Of a stretch of 64,000 bases of DNA, positions 59,355 through 64,000 are shown piece by piece (the first letter of the stretch is position 1; each line of letters begins with the position of its first letter). The position numbers and the translations under genes were made by a program. Below the pieces are notes generated by a model. That model ran no database searches, had not been told where the DNA came from, and was given only the letters and a program-made list of their open reading frames with translations. Origin of the DNA: Candidatus Paceibacter sp. Lineage in GTDB: Bacteria; Patescibacteria; ABY1; S139-126. Location: positions 1 to 64,000 of the forward strand of contig DYGA01000004.1 of assembly GCA_020724865.1 (NCBI GenBank). The letters run 5' to 3'.

Positions 59355-60032
59355 TTAAATAATTTTATTAAAAATATTATAAAGTTTATCGTTAACCTCA
59401 GCCTTTGTCAATAATTTACCAGCTTCATAGCATTCCACTATATAAAAATTAGGAAATTCACGAGCAATTTCCAAAAAAACTCTTTCCGCCATTTGTAAAT
59501 GCTGTAAATCACTTTCGTGTAAATCTCTTTTAACGCCCCCGACATAATCCCGGTGGCCTTTTTTATCTACCAAATTTTGAGCAACAGTTGCCGGTACATG
59601 TAAAATAATAGTGGCCTCTGGTTTAGGAATTCCTAAAATATTAAATTCAAAATTATAAAGCCAGTTGAAAAAAATTTTTCTTTCATCCTTATTTTTTATT
59701 TTAGCTCCTTGATGCCCCATATTTGCTGAGACATAACGATTGGCAATTACTAAACTACCATCGGCTAACATTTCTTGAATATCTTTTTTGGCTGCAAATC
59801 TATCTAAGGCATAAAAAACTGAAGCTTGATAAGGTCCAATATCACTTAAACTCCCAAATTTTCCATTTAAATAACTTTCAACAAACCAAGCAGAGGGTTG
59901 AGAATAGCGAGGAAAGTCAATCTTTGCGACTCGCCTACCTTCAGCTTGAAATCGTTCAATCAGTAAATCTACCTGCGTTGATTTACCTGAACCATCACCA
60001 CCGTCAATAACTATTAATTTTCCCGTACTCAT
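59355..60032 (-). CDS. tmk: Thymidylate kinase
   Basis: Phosphorylates dTMP to dTDP. P-loop IDGGDGSGKSTQVDLL at the N-terminus, the DR-type substrate motif NRYVSANMGHQGAK, and the lid region with KKGHRDYVGGVKRDLHE. 225 residues, normal. It overlaps folA by 4 bp. Confidence 0.92.
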   Translation of the reverse strand: MSTGKLIVIDGGDGSGKSTQVDLLIERFQAEGRRVAKIDFPRYSQPSAWFVESYLNGKFGSLSDIGPYQASVFYALDRFAAKKDIQEMLADGSLVIANRYVSANMGHQGAKIKNKDERKIFFNWLYNFEFNILGIPKPEATIILHVPATVAQNLVDKKGHRDYVGGVKRDLHESDLQHLQMAERVFLEIAREFPNFYIVECYEAGKLLTKAEVNDKLYNIFNKII

Positions 60033-60511
60033 AATTTGTTTATCCTTTCATATTCGACAAAGGCAAAACCTTCATATTGTTTGCGACTAATTTCTCGCCA
60101 TTCCGTCTTAGAAATATTGGGAAAATAAGTGTCTCCGACTGGACGCAAATCAACTTCGGTTATATACATTTTATCAGCTAAGGGAAAAACCTGTTTATAA
60201 ATACTGGCACCGCCAATTACCCACACCTCCTGATTTTTTAAAGCCAACAAAGCATCCTGAAGAGAATAATATACTATAACTCCAGGTGGAACATTAAAAT
60301 TTTTATCCGAAGTAACCACAATATTTTTACGGTTTGGCAATGGCTTACCTAACCGTTTGATTATCGAGGTAAAAGTATTACTGCCCATTAAAACGGTTTT
60401 ACCATTGGTTAAATTTTGAAAATGTTTTAAATCTTCCGGAATGTGCCAAGGTAAATCATTACCTCGGCCAATTACATTATTTTTAGCCACAGCCGCAATA
60501 ATTATAATCAT
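60029..60511 (-). CDS. folA: Dihydrofolate reductase
   Basis: Regenerates tetrahydrofolate used by ThyA. AAVAKNNVIGRGNDLPWHIPEDLKHF holds the Met20-loop equivalent and the catalytic acidic residue (Glu in PED, where E. coli has Asp27). KTVLMGSNTFTSI, PLPNRKNIVVTS and VWVIGGASIYKQVFPLAD are the other conserved blocks. 160 residues. It overlaps thyA by 4 bp and tmk by 4 bp, a compact thyA-folA-tmk block. Confidence 0.95.
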   Translation of the reverse strand: MIIIIAAVAKNNVIGRGNDLPWHIPEDLKHFQNLTNGKTVLMGSNTFTSIIKRLGKPLPNRKNIVVTSDKNFNVPPGVIVYYSLQDALLALKNQEVWVIGGASIYKQVFPLADKMYITEVDLRPVGDTYFPNISKTEWREISRKQYEGFAFVEYERINKL

Positions 60512-61380
60512 ACAGCAATATCAAACTTAATTGTAGGATAACTTTCATAACCAACAATTTCACTATCCGTATATTGCCAATCAAAAATAGAAGTAAATTT
60601 TTCAGTTTTAATTTGAGGCAATTTATACCTGTTTGGATCTCTGGTTAACTGCTCCTGTAAACCAGCAATATGATTCTTATAAATATGTGTATCAGCTAAA
60701 AATCCAGTCAAAATTCCTTCTGCCAAACCTGTTTCTTTGGCCAATAAATGCAATAAAGTAGCGTAACTGGCGATATTAAACGGCAGTCCTAGTGCTACAT
60801 CTACACTACGTTGATTCCAAAATAAATTAAGACGATTATTAATGACTGTTACTTGCCAAGCATAATGACAATAAGGCGGAATAACTTTATCAATATCCAT
60901 TGGGTTCCAAGCAACCACCACCATTTGTCGGCTATCTGGCTTAGTTTTTAAAGTTTCCACTACTCGTTTTAACTGATCTACTCCTTGACCAGTATAATCG
61001 TTTTGATAACCTTGATAAATTGCCCCAAAATGACGCCATTCCCAACCATAAATTGTTCCCAAATCTCTCTCGGCTAACATTTTTTGCTTGGTTTCTTCAT
61101 CGTGGGCATAAGGCACCTTGATTGGAGTGCACCATTCATCCCAAATATGATTATTTCTATTCTGCAACCACTTTTTGTCAGTTATTCCTTTAATAAAAAA
61201 TTCCAACTCTGAGGCTACTAAACGAAAAGGTATTTTTTTAGTGGTTAATAAAGGAAAACCTTTACTCATATCATGCTGAAACATAGCACCAGCAATCGCC
61301 AAAGTTCCCGTACCGGTTCGGTCGGTTTTCTCTTGACCATTGGTTAAAACATTTTTTACGATATCAAGATAAGCTTGCAT
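60508..61380 (-). CDS. thyA: Thymidylate synthase ThyA
   Basis: Methylates dUMP to dTMP with methylene-tetrahydrofolate. DRTGTGTLAIAGAMFQHDM, RLVASELEFFIKG, WEWRHFGAIY, the catalytic Cys in PPYCHYAWQV, QRSVDVALGLPFNIASYA and DTHIYKNHI are conserved. 290 residues, slightly longer than the 264 of E. coli. The family is folate-dependent ThyA, not flavin-dependent ThyX, consistent with the adjacent folA. Confidence 0.97.
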   Translation of the reverse strand: MQAYLDIVKNVLTNGQEKTDRTGTGTLAIAGAMFQHDMSKGFPLLTTKKIPFRLVASELEFFIKGITDKKWLQNRNNHIWDEWCTPIKVPYAHDEETKQKMLAERDLGTIYGWEWRHFGAIYQGYQNDYTGQGVDQLKRVVETLKTKPDSRQMVVVAWNPMDIDKVIPPYCHYAWQVTVINNRLNLFWNQRSVDVALGLPFNIASYATLLHLLAKETGLAEGILTGFLADTHIYKNHIAGLQEQLTRDPNRYKLPQIKTEKFTSIFDWQYTDSEIVGYESYPTIKFDIAV

Positions 61381-61410
61381 AAAAATAAAAAAAATAAAAA
61401 AACAATTAAA

Positions 61411-61836
61411 TCAGCCAGTACTGCCAAAACCACCTCGACTAAATGATTTTATATCTTCAACCACTTCTTCCCACTCAGCCCGATCAATTTTAATAAATAT
61501 ACCCTGACCAATACGTTCGCCTTTCTTAACTAAGACTTCTTGTTTTGTAAAATTATAAACCTGAAAAAGTATTTCGTCTTCTGGACCATGAAAATCCTGA
61601 TCAATTACACCAGCGGTAACTATTAATCCTTTCTTTTTGGCCGTTGAAGAACGATCTTTTAAATAAAGCATATATCCTTCTGGCACAGCAATAATTAAAT
61701 TAGTTGGAATACGAGCAATTTCCTTAGGAGGAATAATTAAATCGTGGCGAGCATATAAATCAAAAGCTACCGCGCCGGAAGTGTGATATTGCGGTAGAGG
61801 TAATGACTTGTCAACTAATTTAATTTTTACCTTCAT
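61411..61836 (-). CDS. dut: dUTP diphosphatase
   Basis: Hydrolyses dUTP to dUMP, feeding ThyA. Trimeric dUTPase motifs in order: AFDLYARHDLIIPP (I), DRSSTAKKKG (II), AGVIDQDFHG (III), KKGERIGQGIF (IV), and the flexible C-terminal RGGFGSTG (V). ATG at 61836 chosen; the upstream GTG frame overlaps mgtC by 26 bp. About 141 residues, normal. Confidence 0.96.
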   Translation of the reverse strand: MKVKIKLVDKSLPLPQYHTSGAVAFDLYARHDLIIPPKEIARIPTNLIIAVPEGYMLYLKDRSSTAKKKGLIVTAGVIDQDFHGPEDEILFQVYNFTKQEVLVKKGERIGQGIFIKIDRAEWEEVVEDIKSFSRGGFGSTG

Positions 61837-61840
61837 TAAA

Positions 61841-62254
61841 TTAATTAAATAATTTTTTTTCCACACCTTCCAACAATAAAATCAGTAAAGTTAAAATTGA
61901 ACCAATAATAGCCAAAAAATACATACCATAACCAACCGCCATCCCGACTGCCGCTACGGTCCAAATGGAAGCAGCTGTTGATAACCCTCTGACACTATCT
62001 GAATTATGAATTATTGTTCCTGCTCCTAAAAACCCTATGCCAGTTACAATTCCAGCAGTAATGCGGGTAGTATCAATACTATTTAAACCAAGTTCATAAG
62101 CAATGATAGTAAAAACTGTGGAACCCAAAGCCACCAACATATGCGTCCGCAAACCAGCTGGAGTTTTAATTTTTTCTCGTTGCCAACCAACTATACCTGC
62201 TAAAAAAATAGCCAATATTAATTTAAAGATGATATTTAAATTAATATAATCCAT
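61841..62254 (-). CDS. MgtC/SapB-family membrane protein
   Basis: Four helices in 137 residues with the family signature: LAGIVGWQREKIKTPAGLRTHMLVALGST, GFLGAGTIIHNSDSVRGLSTAASIWTVAAVGMA. The C-terminal cytoplasmic domain of true virulence MgtC is absent, so this is the short SapB-like form. Role in magnesium or membrane homeostasis is uncertain. It is embedded between a nucleotide kinase and dut in the thymidylate operon. Confidence 0.9.
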   Translation of the reverse strand: MDYINLNIIFKLILAIFLAGIVGWQREKIKTPAGLRTHMLVALGSTVFTIIAYELGLNSIDTTRITAGIVTGIGFLGAGTIIHNSDSVRGLSTAASIWTVAAVGMAVGYGMYFLAIIGSILTLLILLLEGVEKKLFN

Positions 62255-62256
62255 AT

Positions 62257-62847
62257 TTAACTTATTAATTTTAAAAATTCATCGATCTGTTTGTACATTT
62301 TGTTAAAATCTGCATTATTGATGATAGTATAATCTGCCATGACAATCGGACCACCTTTTTCAATATTTTCTATTTCAGCATAATCTCTAGCTTGGGCTTG
62401 TTCTGGGGTTAACATTCTAAATCTTACCGCATCATCATTAAGTTTATTATGTACCCGTTGAGATAAACGTTCATATCTTAATTTAGGTGGAGCATAGACC
62501 GCTAAAACATATAATTTGTCTTTATAATTCTCTTTCAAAACTTTGTATTCCGACCAGGAATATAAACCATCAACTACAACAGATTTTCCTTCGTTTAACA
62601 TCTCATTGATTTTGCTTAAATTTAACTTAGCATAAGCACCCATACCATGTTCTCGTCTCAAACCTTCCCTTATTTTTTTTTCGTTGGCCTCATTAATTTC
62701 TAAACCTTGAGCTTTCAATAAATCCAATGTAACCTGACCAAAACGCAAATAAGCATACCCACGTTCAACTAAATAATCAGCCACTTGGCTTTTGCCAGCG
62801 CCGCACATGCCTACGATTGCCACAATTTTATTAGTATTTGTTTTCAT
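62257..62847 (-). CDS. P-loop nucleotide kinase-like protein (UPF0200-type)
   Basis: P-loop IVAIVGMCGAGKSQVADYL, then GLRREHGMGAYAKLNLSKI and VVVDGLYSWSEYKVLK, a pattern like archaeal UPF0200 / dephospho-CoA-kinase-like proteins. A later basic helix (PKLRYERLSQRVHNK) would form a lid. About 196 residues. Placement in the thymidylate operon suggests a deoxynucleoside monophosphate substrate, but this is inference. ATG at 62847 fits the AAGGAAG site 6 bases upstream; the frame overlaps the preceding gene. Confidence 0.72.
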   Translation of the reverse strand: MKTNTNKIVAIVGMCGAGKSQVADYLVERGYAYLRFGQVTLDLLKAQGLEINEANEKKIREGLRREHGMGAYAKLNLSKINEMLNEGKSVVVDGLYSWSEYKVLKENYKDKLYVLAVYAPPKLRYERLSQRVHNKLNDDAVRFRMLTPEQAQARDYAEIENIEKGGPIVMADYTIINNADFNKMYKQIDEFLKLIS

Positions 62848-63199
62848 TATCATCTTCCTTTTTATAAATTATTTCGATTTTCTCTTTTGTTGGCAAATAA
62901 GTCCAAGCTAAATACAAACCAACAACAAACCCAAAAATTAAAATGGAAACAAAATATGAAAAAAATGATCTTTCCCAATGTGACATTCCTTGAGTTAAAC
63001 AAATTTTAGAATAATCACATATTAAACCGACAACTAAATCGCCTAAACTAAACAAAGTAACTATTACCTCAGTGATATAAGGCAAAACCAAACCTCTACT
63101 ATCTAAATAATTTTGTAATAATAACAAGGGTAAAAAAACTAAACCACTCCAGATAACCCCTTTGGCATAAAATTGCCAAAATTTTGGTGAAAATAACAT
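62831..63199 (-). CDS. Small membrane protein of unknown function
   Basis: Not recognised. 122 residues with about three helices (12-28, 36-60, 77-99), a Cys pair (ICDYSKICLTQ) in a loop and a charged tail. It overlaps both the dCMP deaminase gene (1 bp) and the kinase gene (17 bp), so it is firmly within the operon. Confidence 0.62.
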   Translation of the reverse strand: MLFSPKFWQFYAKGVIWSGLVFLPLLLLQNYLDSRGLVLPYITEVIVTLFSLGDLVVGLICDYSKICLTQGMSHWERSFFSYFVSILIFGFVVGLYLAWTYLPTKEKIEIIYKKEDDNENKY

Positions 63200-63705
63200 T
63201 ATTTTATATTATCAGGATAAAATTCTTTAAAATTATCCAAAATTTCATGTAAATTTTTCATGACCAACTGTTGAGATTCGATTCCTTTTAAGGTAAAAAT
63301 TTTTTTGGCTGCCACAAAAGTATCAAGCTCCGGATATTTATCAAGTAAATAATAGACTTTTTTTATGCCTTTTTGAGCAATTAATTTAGCACATTCATTA
63401 CAACTACTTAAAGTAATATAGATGCGGCAATCTGATAAATCTGATTTAATAGCATTTAAAATTGCATTAGCTTCAGCATGAACGACATAAGGGTATTTAG
63501 TATTCATAAATTCACCCTCTCTGGACCAAGAAAGTTTAGTTTCATCAATGCCGGCTACAAAACCATTATAACCAGTTCCGACTATATGATTATGATTATC
63601 CACAATCACTGCTCCCACTTTGGAAGATGGATCTTTACTGCGAAATGAAGTGAATATTGCCAATCCCATAAAATATTCATCCCAGGAAAGATTATCTTTT
63701 TTCAT
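63199..63705 (-). CDS. dCMP deaminase
   Basis: ComEB/dCMP deaminase family, converting dCMP to dUMP. SSKVGAVIVDNHNHIVGTGYNGF, the zinc His with catalytic Glu in VVHAEANAI and the Cys ligands in SSCNECAKL. 168 residues. First gene of the nine-gene operon that leads to dTDP; dCMP deaminase and dUTPase both deliver dUMP for ThyA. Only weak promoter candidates in the 60 bp upstream. Confidence 0.93.
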   Translation of the reverse strand: MKKDNLSWDEYFMGLAIFTSFRSKDPSSKVGAVIVDNHNHIVGTGYNGFVAGIDETKLSWSREGEFMNTKYPYVVHAEANAILNAIKSDLSDCRIYITLSSCNECAKLIAQKGIKKVYYLLDKYPELDTFVAAKKIFTLKGIESQQLVMKNLHEILDNFKEFYPDNIK

Positions 63706-63761
63706 AATTTTTTATACACAATATTTTCTTAATTTTACATATTTATTTGTTTTTGAGCAAA

Positions 63762-63788
63762 TAAAAACTAGCCCTTGAATTGGGCTAG
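63762..63788 (-). terminator. Terminator of the right-edge gene
   Basis: Stem CTAGCCC/GGGCTAG (63768-63774 and 63782-63788), followed by TTTTTATTT on the minus strand. Confidence 0.88.
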
Positions 63789-63794
63789 ATGATT

Positions 63795-64000
63795 TTATTT
63801 TAATTTGTTTATTAGTATATCAATGGCTTCAGTATAGTCAATATCCGCCGGGAAAAACAACTCAAACAACTCAATCGATGATTGCAAAAAAAACTTTTTA
63901 TCAATTTTTTCAGATGAGTTAATATCAAGAGATATTATTTGTTTATTTACATCCGACGAAATATATTTATTTTTTGGTGATTCTGTATTTTTTAAAATAC
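63795..64000 (-). CDS. C-terminal part of an unidentified protein, cut off by the right edge
   Basis: 68 residues are visible, entering from the right and ending in TAA at 63795. The end reads FLQSSIELFELFFPADIDYT followed by EAIDILINKLK; the earlier part is polar (KNTESPKNKYISSDVNKQ). No family recognised. The terminator right after the stop supports a real gene end. Confidence 0.6.
   Translation of the reverse strand, partial: ILKNTESPKNKYISSDVNKQIISLDINSSEKIDKKFFLQSSIELFELFFPADIDYTEAIDILINKLK

Noticed and set aside
1..64000. Alternative genetic code 25 (UGA = Gly) as in Gracilibacteria/SR1.
   Set aside because: Intact genes such as mraZ, the nitroreductase and the 71-residue protein end in TGA with the next gene starting immediately. 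Internal TGA was only seen in the decayed frame at 50698-50969.

Overview
The window is an AT-rich bacterial chromosome segment, densely packed and with very short intergenic gaps. It looks like a Candidate Phyla Radiation (Patescibacteria, Parcubacteria-like) genome. The support is the small streamlined versions of core proteins (144-residue TsaB, ThrRS without a TGS domain, MurF without its first domain), single pseudopilin genes scattered among housekeeping operons, membrane-anchored proteins of unknown function, and no amino-acid or fatty-acid biosynthesis. TGA is used as a stop at the ends of intact genes, so the UGA=Gly code of Gracilibacteria/SR1 is not in use. No transposase, phage gene, CRISPR array or rRNA was seen.

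Layout. 1-55: 3' part of a tRNA-Glu. 65-5001: division/wall operon mraZ-rsmH-ftsL-ftsI-murF, with a clear promoter and MraZ-like operator repeats. 5125-7617: HD hydrolase, tsaB, rluB-type pseudouridine synthase and a winged-helix protein, divergent from a 708-residue membrane protein (7735-9861). 9936-11060: rplJ-rplL behind an L10 leader with an attenuator. 11101-14167: an accessory patch of very small genes plus a lipoprotein and an outer-membrane-barrel-like protein resembling Bacteroidetes proteins. 14232-18092: mltG-manC-pcm, then a CAP-domain protein and a DUF212 (YuiD-type, divergent PAP2) membrane protein. 18139-24876: glycolysis (two gpmI, eno, pgk) with a pseudopilin gene in the middle. 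25023-31644: a 45-residue acidic protein and a tightly coupled five-gene operon (leucine-dehydrogenase-like, PaaK-like, ThiF-like, nitroreductase-like, histidine kinase). This is the best candidate here for an undescribed system, possibly making and sensing a small molecule. 31676-38001: VKOR, then gap-ricT-pyrH and tsf-rpsB (leftward), rpmE and prfA (rightward). 38016-45644: mannosyltransferase-like protein, prmC, two unknown genes, DUF3048 protein, pseudopilin, bL25, rodA and membrane proteins. 45817-55807: dnaE, a CPR-type membrane protein, a T-box riboswitch upstream of thrS with a decayed gene between them, an unknown gene, then miaB-miaA. 55832-64000: DHH-family protein, a secreted protein, gatB and a nine-gene thymidylate operon (dCMP deaminase, membrane protein, kinase, MgtC, dut, thyA, folA, tmk, small protein), then the C-terminus of an unidentified gene at the right edge.

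How it fits together. The genes describe a cell with peptidoglycan growth and division, glycolysis from GAP to PEP, translation and tRNA modification, dTMP synthesis from dCMP/dUTP, and a surface of glycans, pilins and anchored proteins. RNA-level control is well represented: a Thr T-box, the L10 leader, a structured rpsB leader and a terminator-like hairpin in the dnaE leader. Translation starts fall into two groups. Most housekeeping genes have no Shine-Dalgarno sequence and short leaders. Many accessory genes have perfect AGGAG-type sites, often with their own promoter and terminator. Gene names rest on recognised motifs; no database search was run.
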